Made by a program: the position numbers and the translations under genes. Below are positions 1 through 8,977 of a stretch of 64,000 bases of DNA, one piece after another. This stretch comes from Fidelibacterota bacterium (lineage in GTDB: Bacteria; Fidelibacterota; UBA8477; JABMPR01). Every line of letters begins with the position of its first letter. The first letter of the stretch is position 1. The stretch covers positions 41,041 through 105,040 of the forward strand of contig JABIFX010000104.1 in assembly GCA_018650445.1 (NCBI GenBank). The letters are read 5' to 3'. The notes under the pieces are model-generated. The model had not been told where the DNA came from, did not search any database, and was given only the letters and a program-made list of their open reading frames with translations.

Positions 1-66
1 TTGTCAGCTCAGCCCTTTATGGATTATCTGGAATCAAAATATAAAGCAATCTACAGTATCGACTGA
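1..66 (+). CDS. C-terminal end of an unidentified protein (partial)
   Basis: An open frame enters from the left edge and ends at TGA 64-66, giving 21 codons (LSAQPFMDYLESKYKAIYSI and a final Asp). The next gene starts 5 bases later, so the two are probably co-transcribed. The fragment is too short to assign a family. Confidence 0.45.
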   Translation: MSAQPFMDYLESKYKAIYSID

Positions 67-70
67 TTTT

Positions 71-517
71 ATGAATAATAATTGTCTTCACAAAAGCATG
101 CTTGTGCAGACCGATTTAAAATCGACATGGGAAAAATGGACGACTCATGAAGGTTTGAAAACCTTTATCGGTCTTGATAATAAGGTTGAGCTCACTCCTG
201 GGGGCCCCTACGAAATATATTTCCTCTTGGACAACCCTGAAGGCACACGCGGTGGTGAAGGCAATCAAGTGTTGAGTTTTCTACCGCACAAGATGCTCTC
301 CTTTACCTGGAATGCCCCACCCACTATCCCCGAAGTCCGGAATCATTCCCACAGAACCTGGGTAATCATTCAGCTTGAAGAACTTGACGCCCATCAAACC
401 AGAGTTTCTCTTGACCACCTTGGTTGGCTGGATGGTGAGAAATGGGATGAAACCTACGCCTATTTCGATAGAGCCTGGGATATTGTGCTGGATTCATTAA
501 AGGAATCCCTTTATTGA
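71..517 (+). CDS. SRPBCC / AHSA1-like protein
   Basis: A 148-residue protein with the pattern of the AHSA1 (activator of Hsp90 ATPase homologue 1) branch of the SRPBCC fold: an early W..W.T..GL segment, the GGPYEIYFL strand near residue 45, a central NQVLSFLPHKMLSFTW motif and a C-terminal amphipathic helix. The fold forms a hydrophobic cavity, but most bacterial members have no known ligand. No signal peptide is visible, so it is probably cytosolic. It follows the upstream partial gene after 4 bases without a clear ribosome binding site, which suggests translational coupling. A perfect inverted repeat just downstream may end the transcript. The family call is firm; the function is unknown. 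Confidence 0.8.
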   Translation: MNNNCLHKSMLVQTDLKSTWEKWTTHEGLKTFIGLDNKVELTPGGPYEIYFLLDNPEGTRGGEGNQVLSFLPHKMLSFTWNAPPTIPEVRNHSHRTWVIIQLEELDAHQTRVSLDHLGWLDGEKWDETYAYFDRAWDIVLDSLKESLY

Positions 518-528
518 TGAAGTTTCAG

Positions 529-554
529 CAGCACCCGACTTAAGTCGGGTGCTG
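529..554. terminator. Perfect inverted repeat, possible terminator
   Basis: Two 13-base arms (CAGCACCCGACTT and its complement) abut, so the RNA could form an 11-bp GC-rich stem with a TTAA loop. It lies 12 bases after the SRPBCC gene. The following bases TTAAAG are only weakly T-rich, so termination is plausible but not certain. A degenerate look-alike occurs at 22769-22796. Confidence 0.5.
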
Positions 555-665
555 TTAAAGCCTCACCACAACCTAGATATTCATGTAATTCACAGTTCCC
601 AACGCCGCGGCAAAGCCTAAATTCCCCGAAGTGATGAATTTGATAATGAGGAAAGATTTTAATAT

Positions 666-2228
666 ATGAAACCAGTTGTACTAATCGTTCTAGACGGTGT
701 CGGTTATACCGAAAGAACCGAGGGTAATGCTGTTCTAGCCGCCAATACACCCAACCTTGACAAGTATAGGAAGACTTATCCCCACAGTATTTTAGGTGCT
801 TCTGGAGAAGCTGTTGGACTCCCTGAAGGATTTCAGGGCTCCAGTGAAGTTGGTCACCTTAGCATGGGTGCAGGCAAAGTTGTTATTCAGGAACTTAAAC
901 GCATCAATGATCAATTGGAAAGCGGCCAGATCTACAACAGTGATCTCTGGAAGACCATGATGCAGCAATGGCGCGAGAAAAACTCGACATTTCATCTCTT
1001 CGGCTTGTTGCAGGATGAGGGCGTCCACGCCCATTACGATCACCTCTTTAAATTCATCCGCCAGGCCAGTACTGAAAATCCTGGAGGCAAAATGGTCATT
1101 CATCCCTTTCTTGATGGACGTGATACGCCGCCAAAATCTGCTCTAGAGCACTTAAGCAAACTTGAACAGATCATATCTGAAGTGGGCAAAGTCACCCTGG
1201 GAACTCTTATGGGTCGTTACTATGGCATGGATCGTGGCAAAGTCTGGGAAATCACCGACCAGGGTTATGATTGCATCGTCTCTGGAAAAGGTCGCCCTAT
1301 GACCTCGGCTGCTGAAGCTATTCAATCCTCATGGGAAAACGATAAAACCCCCAGTGGTGAGAACATGTTTGATGAATATATCGAGCCCTTTGTTATGGAA
1401 GGATATACAGGAATCCATGACGGCGATGTGGTTCTACACACGAATTACAGACAGGATAGAGCGACCCAGTTGACCCTGGCATTTACTTCAAAAGACTATC
1501 TCGGTGTACCAAAACCAGAGCTGGACATTATTTATGCAGGCATGACGGCTTACTATGACGGTTTCGATAATTTTCTACTGGCTGATGCTGGTGGAGATGA
1601 CGCTGAACCGTCAGTCACTATCGGTCAACTCATTGCTGAGGCAGGGCTGCACCAGTTGCGTATGGCTGAGACCCAGAAATTCCCCCATGTCACCAGCTTC
1701 TTTAACGGTAAACTGACAACCCCCTATAAAAATGAAGACCGTGAAGAGTTAAAGGGTCGTTTTGACCCGGCCAGCTTTGCTGATCATCCTGAAATGGAAG
1801 CCTATCGAGTAACTGAGTGTTTTTTAGAAAAGCTGGAAGAAGATAAATATGAGTTTATCATGGTGAATTATGCCAATGGCGACATGGTGGGACATACAGG
1901 CAATTTTGACGCTGGCGTGAAAGCCGTTGAGGTTTTGGATGAGTGTCTTGCCCAGATTATTCCTGCAATATTAGAGCGTGATGGCCAGATTCTCATGACC
2001 GCTGACCATGGCAATGTGGATCAGATGATTGATTATGAAACTGGAGCTGTGAGGACCAGCCATAGCCTCAATCCTGTTGAGTTATTGTATATGGCACAGG
2101 AATCACACTTGAACGTAGAACTGTCTGATGGTTGTTTGTCGGATATTGGGATCACCATTCTGGATCTGCTTGGTATTGACCCTGTTCCAGGAATGGATGC
2201 AAAGGCTTTGATCACAAAAAAACTTTAA
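666..2228 (+). CDS. gpmI: 2,3-bisphosphoglycerate-independent phosphoglycerate mutase
   Basis: A 520-residue protein, the usual length for the cofactor-independent enzyme that interconverts 3- and 2-phosphoglycerate in glycolysis and gluconeogenesis. It belongs to the alkaline phosphatase superfamily and uses two Mn ions. Visible signatures are the N-terminal metal site VLDGVGYTERTEGNA with Asp10, the catalytic serine in GSSEVGH (Ser60), the substrate motif HPFLDGRDTPP near residue 150, and the C-terminal metal motif TADHGN. A GAGGA box sits about 12 bases before the ATG. The gene is cytosolic housekeeping and appears to be its own transcription unit behind a 150-base spacer. The assignment is secure. 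Confidence 0.97.
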   Translation: MKPVVLIVLDGVGYTERTEGNAVLAANTPNLDKYRKTYPHSILGASGEAVGLPEGFQGSSEVGHLSMGAGKVVIQELKRINDQLESGQIYNSDLWKTMMQQWREKNSTFHLFGLLQDEGVHAHYDHLFKFIRQASTENPGGKMVIHPFLDGRDTPPKSALEHLSKLEQIISEVGKVTLGTLMGRYYGMDRGKVWEITDQGYDCIVSGKGRPMTSAAEAIQSSWENDKTPSGENMFDEYIEPFVMEGYTGIHDGDVVLHTNYRQDRATQLTLAFTSKDYLGVPKPELDIIYAGMTAYYDGFDNFLLADAGGDDAEPSVTIGQLIAEAGLHQLRMAETQKFPHVTSFFNGKLTTPYKNEDREELKGRFDPASFADHPEMEAYRVTECFLEKLEEDKYEFIMVNYANGDMVGHTGNFDAGVKAVEVLDECLAQIIPAILERDGQILMTADHGNVDQMIDYETGAVRTSHSLNPVELLYMAQESHLNVELSDGCLSDIGITILDLLGIDPVPGMDAKALITKKL

Positions 2229-2348
2229 CCCACATATCCAGGTCTGGATTCGAAACCGGCCGGGATAACACGAATTTCTTGCGACTGGAGTATTCAAACT
2301 AAACTTGTGAGGAAGCATAAAGTTTATAAACAAAGAAAGAGTTCACAT

Positions 2349-4892
2349 ATGAAGTCAATCATTACACTGCTAAGTTCGATTTTGATAATATCATTGGCCA
2401 TAGGCGCTCAACCAGGAGTCTCCATACATAAGCTCAACAATGGTATGGATATTTTACTTATCGAGAATAAAGCCCTGCCCATGGTGGGCGTGAATGTGGT
2501 TATTAAAACGGGCTCAGCTTATGAGACATATGAAACCAGTGGTATGAGCCACATGCTGGAGCACCTGCTTTTTAACGGTACCACCACGCGAACTCAACGC
2601 GAACTCTATGATGCTACAGATTTGATTGGAGGTTATAACAATGCCAATACAGGTGACTATTATACCAACTTCATGATGGTTATGCCCGCAGAACACAAAA
2701 TCGCCGGCATGGAAATTCAGGCCGACATGCTGTTTAACTCCATTCTGCCTGAAGAAAAATTTGAAAAGGAGAAGGGGATTGTTCTTGAGGAAATTGCCCA
2801 GAGTCTTTCCAAGCCAGCCACCCAGATGGAATACAATCTTTCGGCGGAATTATACAAGGGGCACTCGCTTTCCTTGCCAACCCTGGGAACCTATGCCACC
2901 ATTGAACACATGACCCGTGAGGCTGTGAATCACTATTACACCTCAACCTATCTTCCCAACAACATGATTCTCAGTGCCATTGGAAATTTCGATTCTGCCA
3001 CGATGTTGGTCGACATCAATCGTATTTATGGTGCTGCTGCACCAGGCTCAATTTTTAGACCAACAGATTCTATTTTGAAAACTGGTATGACCCAACCAGT
3101 TGCAACGCCCTTGACAGATGTGAGTTGGTTGGATAGATATTATGGTGGTGAAGTACCAACCCTGCATCAGATATATACCCTCAGAAGTGATCAACCTCAG
3201 GGTTTTCTACAATTGTTGGAGATGGCGCTCAAAGACCACCAGCCCAGAATAGAAACAGAACTTAAGGAAGCCTGGCCAGAATCAGTAGATGGTCTTTCCA
3301 TGCAAGTTCACTCCAGCCCAATCGCCAATTATGTCGAGCTTAAGCTAAACCTGAAAAATGAAAGCAATGCTCGGGCCATCAGTAAACAGCTCAAAAAAGC
3401 CATTGGTAAAACCAAATTTAAAATTGCCTCAACCACCCTGGCATCCATGGCTACCAAAGAAAAAACTGCTTTTCTTCAGAATGTTGAAAAACCCCATATG
3501 TTTGGAATTTACAATGCCTTTGATCTGGCCGTTTCCGGTATTGACGGGGTTCTGGATCTTTCAACAGCCAGCGACTTCAACCAGGCAGCCACAGATCTGA
3601 AATATTTCAGGTTGAAAATGGAACCTACAGTCATTTTTCATCACTCCAAGAGTGCTGAATCAACTGGAGCTTCAGGGGAAATCAAAACCAGTCTGATTCA
3701 GTCTCCCAAGCACGGCATGGGTCTCATTGTACGCCAGAATCCCGGTTCAGAACTGCTGGCAATTCACTATCTTTTTAAGTACAAATCTGCCCATGAGGTC
3801 GAGTTTGGTAAGGAAGCCGCAAAATACCTCCATGATTGTTTTGGTCAACGCATGAAGAGCACAGAAAAACTGGCTCAGAGTCAAAAATTCGGTCTGAAAT
3901 TCACAGTCAATGACAACCCCTGGATTCCTATGGACAACATCTACCTTCATCCTGACTTTGGTTATATCCGGGTTGAAGGTCTGGCCAATGATCTTCCTGG
4001 AGCCATGGCCTTTTTAAATGCCGAAATGAATAATTTTTTACCCACAGCCGAAGAGTTCAAAATTGCCCGGGGAAAATTTTCACAATCCATGATGCATGGT
4101 GGTAAGGACAAAGCCAAAGATCTCTTTGATGATCAGGTAGAATCACACCTTTATGGCGCGAGTGTAAAAGAAAACGAGAAGGTCTTGAGTTACGAGAGCC
4201 TTGTGAAGTTCGCTGAGGCTTATTTTGCCCCCGAAAATCGTCTGGTCAGTGTTGTGTCACCCCATCCAGAAAAAATGATCTCCAGGCTAATGTTGGCAGG
4301 CAGTAAATCACCATCAAAAGATTATCCGCTAACCGACAAATCCTATCTTACACCAAGCCAGCCTGTTTATGTTGATCTGCCTGGTGGAGGCGAACGTACA
4401 TATTTGTTCTGGGGTTTTATTAAAAAGATTGAAAGTGGCGACGAAGCTGCCCTAAAAGCTCTGGGTTTGATTCTTTCAGACAAAATCACCTTTGATGTTC
4501 GGGAAAAACAAGGACTGGCTTATCGCATGACAGCCACGTCAACAGTACGCGACAACAATGCCCTGTTCTATATTAGCCTGGGCACACGCCCCCAAAACGC
4601 TGAAGTTCTGCTACCACAGTTTGAATCACTCATGAGCAAGCAGACCCTGGGTGAACTAAGTGAAGATGATGTCCAGAAAACAATCAACATGTATCTCGGA
4701 CGCATGATGTTCAGACGTCTGTCCAGTATCAACCAGGCATACTATCTGGGAACATCACTTTTCTTCGAAAATGATATGAATCATGATCAGGCATTTCTGG
4801 ATGCGCTTAAAGCTGTGACCCTTGAAGATGTGAACCGGGTTGCTGACAAGTATCTATCTGCAGAAAACGCCATTACTATTGTAGTGAGGTAA
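2349..4892 (+). CDS. M16 family zinc peptidase, exported
   Basis: An 847-residue protein with an N-terminal signal peptide (MKSIITLLSSILIISLAIGA). The ATG at 2349 is chosen over an in-frame GTG at 2307 because it follows AAGAAAGAG and begins directly with the signal peptide. The first M16 domain carries the inverted zinc motif HMLEH (His68, Glu71, His72) and the distal glutamates of VLEEI about 75 residues later. The C-terminal half has the M16 fold without a zinc motif, as expected for the paired inactive domain. It probably degrades peptides in the periplasm. The M1-like lipoprotein gene follows after 3 bases, so the two peptidases form an operon. Confidence 0.92.
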   Translation: MKSIITLLSSILIISLAIGAQPGVSIHKLNNGMDILLIENKALPMVGVNVVIKTGSAYETYETSGMSHMLEHLLFNGTTTRTQRELYDATDLIGGYNNANTGDYYTNFMMVMPAEHKIAGMEIQADMLFNSILPEEKFEKEKGIVLEEIAQSLSKPATQMEYNLSAELYKGHSLSLPTLGTYATIEHMTREAVNHYYTSTYLPNNMILSAIGNFDSATMLVDINRIYGAAAPGSIFRPTDSILKTGMTQPVATPLTDVSWLDRYYGGEVPTLHQIYTLRSDQPQGFLQLLEMALKDHQPRIETELKEAWPESVDGLSMQVHSSPIANYVELKLNLKNESNARAISKQLKKAIGKTKFKIASTTLASMATKEKTAFLQNVEKPHMFGIYNAFDLAVSGIDGVLDLSTASDFNQAATDLKYFRLKMEPTVIFHHSKSAESTGASGEIKTSLIQSPKHGMGLIVRQNPGSELLAIHYLFKYKSAHEVEFGKEAAKYLHDCFGQRMKSTEKLAQSQKFGLKFTVNDNPWIPMDNIYLHPDFGYIRVEGLANDLPGAMAFLNAEMNNFLPTAEEFKIARGKFSQSMMHGGKDKAKDLFDDQVESHLYGASVKENEKVLSYESLVKFAEAYFAPENRLVSVVSPHPEKMISRLMLAGSKSPSKDYPLTDKSYLTPSQPVYVDLPGGGERTYLFWGFIKKIESGDEAALKALGLILSDKITFDVREKQGLAYRMTATSTVRDNNALFYISLGTRPQNAEVLLPQFESLMSKQTLGELSEDDVQKTINMYLGRMMFRRLSSINQAYYLGTSLFFENDMNHDQAFLDALKAVTLEDVNRVADKYLSAENAITIVVR

Positions 4893-4895
4893 TAC

Positions 4896-7010
4896 ATGAA
4901 ACATTTACAGAGAGTCATTTTTCTTGGTCTGATAGCCATCATATTGCTTTCCTGTCAAACCCAGGTCGTAAACGAAGTGGTTTTCAAATCCCACAAGTTA
5001 AAGTTTAGCATAAATGTGGAAAGCCATCGTGCAATCTTCTCAGACTCAGGTCAAATACAGGTCTTTGAGGGGGTAAACCTGCTATATCTGGCACCTAATG
5101 CACAGATAGCAAAACTGACTATTAATGGCGTTTCTCCTGATCTGATGCTGCTTGATTCAAACAGACTCTCAGAGCGAGATTCTGAATTAACTGCTAAAAT
5201 TATGGCCTTAGACCCACCAGAATCAGCATTATGGGTGCTTTTTGAGTATAATAGCTCTGAGGAAACAAGTTTTTCCCTGGAATACACTGCGACTTTTGAT
5301 GCCGATGTAACTGAGGTCAAATTTTCAAACCAGAATGTGGGTAGAGAAGTCACGGGTACCATCCTGGAAAAGGGTGCCTACTTTAGCCCTGGCGCATTTT
5401 ATTATCCCCGCGGGGAAGATGGCCTCATGAGTTTTGAAGTGACTGCCACCATTCCCTCCAACTGGGAATCCATTGCCGATGGTAACAGTGTTGCCAGTGT
5501 TCGTGCCGGATCGACCAAAACGCAGAGCTGGAAGAATCCCTATCAGTCCGATGGCCTTATGTTTATGGCAGCTCCCTTTAGTGTCAAACACGCCAAAGCC
5601 GGAGATGTAGATATTTACTGCTATTTCTTTGAGGAGGATACCAGTCTTTTTGAAACCTACTTGCCGGCCACCGTTGATTATGTGAATATGTACTCAGAAT
5701 TGATTGGTGAATACCCCTACAAGCGTTTTACTGTGGCAGAAAACTTCTTCCCCACAGGCTACGGCATGCCAGCATGGACCCTTTTGGGACAACAAGTTAT
5801 TCGTCTGCCGTTTATTGTCATGACATCCCTGGGGCACGAAGTCCTTCACAATTGGTGGGGTAACAGTATTTATGTGGATTATGAGAATGGAAACTGGTGT
5901 GAAGGTCTGACGGTTTATGGAGCAGATTACCGATATAAATTGAAACGTGGACCAGCGAGTGCCCGGGACTACCGCAAGGACATTCTTAAACAGTATAAGA
6001 GCTATGTCACCAAAGAGAATGAATTTCCTGTACGTGAGTTCGAAGCACGTCACAACGCTGAGAGCCGTACTATCGGCTACAATAAAACCATGATGATCAT
6101 CCATATGATTGAAGAGATTATTGGTGAAGATGCCTTTTTCCAGGCCTGGCGAGATGTATTTGCCGAGAACAGAGGGCAACAGGTATCCTGGGAGAAGTGG
6201 CTGGAAGCCTATGAAAAGTCATCTGGTGAAGATTTGAGTTATATCATTCCTCAGTGGGTGGACCGGGTTGGAGCAGCCCAAATCAAGGTTGATCTCCTGG
6301 AATCTAAGTTCGTGGATGAACAGACCAGAGTCAAGTTCAAGGTCACACAGACGGGTGATGATCTATATGATCTTCAAATTCCAGTCAATTTTATTGGGGT
6401 TGATGGTCAAAACGGTCAGGTTGGAATCACTGAGGCAGAAGGGACATTCGAGTTTACTGTAGAGGGTAAGGCAACCGGCTTCGAACTGGATCCCGACTAC
6501 AACCTCTTCCGTCATCTATATCCCCAGGAGATCGAAGCCACCGTGGCGGCAGCCATGGGCGCCCCTGAAAAGCATTTCTGGTATTATGTGGATGGTGAGC
6601 AGGATGCTTTTAAATCATTTGGTGATGCACTCACCGAGGGCGATGTCACGCCTGCTTCCGCTGCGGATGCAGTATCGATAGGACTGGAAGGCAACTACGC
6701 TATTTTTGCCCTGAATCCTACCCGTCTGCCCTCTGAGCTCTCCAAACAGATCCAAATAGACAAAACCAGTATTATTATAAATGGAGAAAGCTTTCCAAGG
6801 GCTGGCCATACATTCATTCTGAGCTCCGATGAAGAAGATATTGCAGCAAAAATGCTGGTGGTCATCTCAGGTGATCTGGGCTCTTTGCCTCGCATCGGTC
6901 AACTGATTCCCCATTACGGAAAATACTCCTATCTGGTTTTTAAGGGTGCTCGCAATGTCGCCAAAGGTCAGTGGCCAGCACTTACCAGCCCCTTAAGAGT
7001 AGAGCTGTAA
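4896..7010 (+). CDS. M1-like metallopeptidase lipoprotein
   Basis: A 704-residue protein with a lipoprotein signal whose lipobox is LLSC near residue 20. The gluzincin zinc site is HEVLHNWWGN (His314, Glu315, His318) followed by WCEGLTVY, where Glu336 should be the third ligand. The spacing is HEXXH-X17-E, one residue shorter than the usual X18 of M1 aminopeptidases. The region before the zinc site resembles the M1 N-terminal saddle domain. The enzyme is probably anchored in the outer membrane or periplasm and acts on peptides. It lies 3 bases after the M16 peptidase, which suggests a joint role in peptide use or clearance. The clan is certain; the substrate is not. Confidence 0.88.
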   Translation: MKHLQRVIFLGLIAIILLSCQTQVVNEVVFKSHKLKFSINVESHRAIFSDSGQIQVFEGVNLLYLAPNAQIAKLTINGVSPDLMLLDSNRLSERDSELTAKIMALDPPESALWVLFEYNSSEETSFSLEYTATFDADVTEVKFSNQNVGREVTGTILEKGAYFSPGAFYYPRGEDGLMSFEVTATIPSNWESIADGNSVASVRAGSTKTQSWKNPYQSDGLMFMAAPFSVKHAKAGDVDIYCYFFEEDTSLFETYLPATVDYVNMYSELIGEYPYKRFTVAENFFPTGYGMPAWTLLGQQVIRLPFIVMTSLGHEVLHNWWGNSIYVDYENGNWCEGLTVYGADYRYKLKRGPASARDYRKDILKQYKSYVTKENEFPVREFEARHNAESRTIGYNKTMMIIHMIEEIIGEDAFFQAWRDVFAENRGQQVSWEKWLEAYEKSSGEDLSYIIPQWVDRVGAAQIKVDLLESKFVDEQTRVKFKVTQTGDDLYDLQIPVNFIGVDGQNGQVGITEAEGTFEFTVEGKATGFELDPDYNLFRHLYPQEIEATVAAAMGAPEKHFWYYVDGEQDAFKSFGDALTEGDVTPASAADAVSIGLEGNYAIFALNPTRLPSELSKQIQIDKTSIIINGESFPRAGHTFILSSDEEDIAAKMLVVISGDLGSLPRIGQLIPHYGKYSYLVFKGARNVAKGQWPALTSPLRVEL

Positions 7011-7202
7011 GAGAGAAACCCCTACTCTATATAGGTTGAGGAGCAGTCCCCAAAAGTGAGAATGTGCTACACGAAGGATCTTAAAAGCCGCTGATGTAGG
7101 GTTGTTTTCCCCTTTTAACCACCTGGATTGATCAATTTAATATCACCGAAAGACGATATTTGCCATTAAAAACCTTTTTTTGTGGCATTGGTTTTGCTAT
7201 TA

Positions 7203-7230
7203 TTCGACCGTTCGTTCGAATAATCGAACT
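7203..7230. promoter_or_regulatory. Candidate TetR-type operator
   Basis: Upstream of the TetR gene, GTTCG and CGAAC flank a central TTCGAA palindrome with an adjoining ACCGTTCG half-site. A TATTAT box at 7198-7203 could be the -10 element. The site ends about 16 bases before the regulator's ATG, the usual place for an autorepressor operator. No clear -35 was found. Confidence 0.4.
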
Positions 7231-7245
7231 TGAGGTTAGGAAGCT

Positions 7246-7842
7246 ATGGAAAATACTGCGACAACTGATCGAAAATCCGCCGAAAGAGCAGCTCGTCAAA
7301 AGCTGATTCTTCAGGGAGCCCTGGCCGTGTTTAAGGAAAAAGGATTAGAGGGGGCGAAGATCGATGAGATCGCTCGCGTTTCTGGTTTCGGAAAAGCGAC
7401 GCTCTACTATTACTTCACCTCTAAAGAAGAAATATTCAATGCCCTCCTCCTCCATGGATGGCTAAGTCTTTGGCGTGAATTAGAAGAGACGGCAGTGGGT
7501 GGAGACAGCCCCAAACGTACCTTCATCTCCATGTTAAAAAAGATCGCTGAGACAGTGAACACCGACCGTCCCCTTTATGAATTCCTTTTTCAAGCTCCCA
7601 AAGCATTTACTCATGAAGAAAATCAAAAGGCTGAGTGGAAAGCTTACCAGAACCGTCTCTACAAGGTATTAATGGAACTTATTGAGCAGGGTATCGCTGA
7701 AAGAGAATTTCCACAAATGGAACCCCGTCTCATACTTAAGGCAATGGGAGGTCTTTTTCATGGTCTGGTTTTTTGGGGTAGTGATAGAGATTCAATTACT
7801 GAAAACGAAATAGAAGAAATGCTGGGCAACCTGCTTGGATAA
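7246..7842 (+). CDS. TetR/AcrR family transcriptional regulator
   Basis: A 198-residue protein with a TetR N-terminal helix-turn-helix at about residues 15-62 (GALAVFKEKG...IDEIARVSGFGKATLYYYF), followed by an all-helical ligand-binding region with the TetR_C-type ending GGLFHGLVFWG. TetR proteins repress transcription until a small ligand binds. A GAGGTTAGGAAG box precedes the ATG. It lies upstream of and co-directional with the gene for a secreted protein and the TonB-receptor operon, so those genes may be targets, but only the self-operator is suggested by sequence. The family is secure; the ligand is unknown. Confidence 0.93.
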   Translation: MENTATTDRKSAERAARQKLILQGALAVFKEKGLEGAKIDEIARVSGFGKATLYYYFTSKEEIFNALLLHGWLSLWRELEETAVGGDSPKRTFISMLKKIAETVNTDRPLYEFLFQAPKAFTHEENQKAEWKAYQNRLYKVLMELIEQGIAEREFPQMEPRLILKAMGGLFHGLVFWGSDRDSITENEIEEMLGNLLG

Positions 7843-7912
7843 CCAGGTCGGACCGGGAAGCAATTCTCTATGCATACATTCAATCAAAACAACCAAGCGA
7901 GGAGATAAACCC

Positions 7913-8926
7913 ATGCAAAGAAAAGCTACTATCCTTATCCTGTTGGCCATGACCTTCAGTCTGGCTTTTGGACAAGTATATACAGAAGATTTTGAAGATG
8001 GCAATGTCAGTGAATGGCAGACCTTTTTTGCCGATGAAGAAAACATTCAGGTCGTTGATATGACCTCAGCCCCGGCTGTCCTGGTTGGTGGTGATGACAA
8101 GGTTGGTTACCTGCAGGATATTGATGGATCCTATACAGGTATCGCCAACGTGTTGACAGGAACTACCAGTGATGTGAACTACACTGTTGAAGCCGACGTC
8201 TATGTCTACGCTAACCCAGCAGGATCATCCGCCTATAGCGGTTTGGTAGCTTATGCAGACTCATCTTTAGATTATTATGTAAAACTGGTTGTTGATTTCG
8301 ATGGTGATGACAGACTGCGTCTGTTTAACAACAAATTTAGTATGGCTACCTTTTCCTATTCCTTTGATAACACCATGCCTACGACGAACATTGAAAATAC
8401 AGAGGGTTGGCACCATATGAAGTTGGGGGTAGTTACCAACGACGACAATACGGTTTCCTACACCTGTTGGTATGATGAAGTAAACCTGGGCACCTTTATT
8501 GACGATGCTGCAGGCCACACAACCAGCGGAATGGCCGGTGTATTCTCAATGCAGCAAGATGATGATGGACTACCAGGATATTTTGACAACTATGGGGTCA
8601 CTGCAGGTGGTACGACATCAATTTTCAACACCTTTGAAAATGTACCTGTTACCATGACGATAAGTCAGAATTTCCCCAACCCTTTCAATCCTTCAACAAC
8701 CATCTCAATCGAGATGCATGAAGGTGGAGAGGCCTCACTTGAAATATTTAACATCAGAGGTGAAATCGTCACAACCCTAGCCCAGGGAAATATCCAACCA
8801 GGTAGCTATCGAGTGACCTGGGATGGTAGAGACAATAAGGGCCAGGTTGTTGCTGCAGGAAACTACATTGCCGTACTGAGCAAGGGTAATGAACAAGTCA
8901 GCCGCAACATGCTCATGCTGAAATAA
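7913..8926 (+). CDS. Secreted protein with C-terminal type IX sorting-like domain
   Basis: A 337-residue protein. The ATG at 7913 follows GAGGAGATAAACCC and starts a clear signal peptide (MQRKATILILLAMTFSLAFG), so the longer frame from 7835 is not used. Residues 20-240 look like a concanavalin/LamG-type beta sandwich (EDFEDGNVSEWQ at the start, YFDNYGVTAG at the end), typical of carbohydrate-binding or DUF1080-like modules. The last 85 residues form a FlgD-Ig/type IX sorting-like domain beginning with ISQNFPNPFNPSTT. The protein is probably exported across the outer membrane and bound to the surface. The substrate is unknown. The following TonB receptor and PorV-like genes fit an outer-membrane uptake and export role. 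Confidence 0.82.
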   Translation: MQRKATILILLAMTFSLAFGQVYTEDFEDGNVSEWQTFFADEENIQVVDMTSAPAVLVGGDDKVGYLQDIDGSYTGIANVLTGTTSDVNYTVEADVYVYANPAGSSAYSGLVAYADSSLDYYVKLVVDFDGDDRLRLFNNKFSMATFSYSFDNTMPTTNIENTEGWHHMKLGVVTNDDNTVSYTCWYDEVNLGTFIDDAAGHTTSGMAGVFSMQQDDDGLPGYFDNYGVTAGGTTSIFNTFENVPVTMTISQNFPNPFNPSTTISIEMHEGGEASLEIFNIRGEIVTTLAQGNIQPGSYRVTWDGRDNKGQVVAAGNYIAVLSKGNEQVSRNMLMLK

Positions 8927-8939
8927 TATATAAACATAT

Positions 8940-8966
8940 CAGGCCGCCTCAAACCGAGGCGGCCTG
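8940..8966. terminator. Strong GC-rich hairpin between secreted protein and TonB receptor
   Basis: Eleven-base arms CAGGCCGCCTC and GAGGCGGCCTG enclose a 5-base loop. No T-run follows. It ends only 11 bases before the ATG of the next gene, so it could be a partial terminator or an mRNA-end stabiliser that lowers expression of the receptor relative to the gene before it. Confidence 0.6.
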
Positions 8967-8977
8967 AATTACTAATC

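Noticed and set aside
2307..2348. Upstream GTG start for the M16 peptidase
   Set aside because: It would put 14 basic residues before a clean signal peptide; the ATG at 2349 has the better ribosome binding site.
5694..6179. Minus-strand 161-codon frame inside the M1-like peptidase
   Set aside because: It is antisense to the zinc-site region and shows no protein-like pattern.
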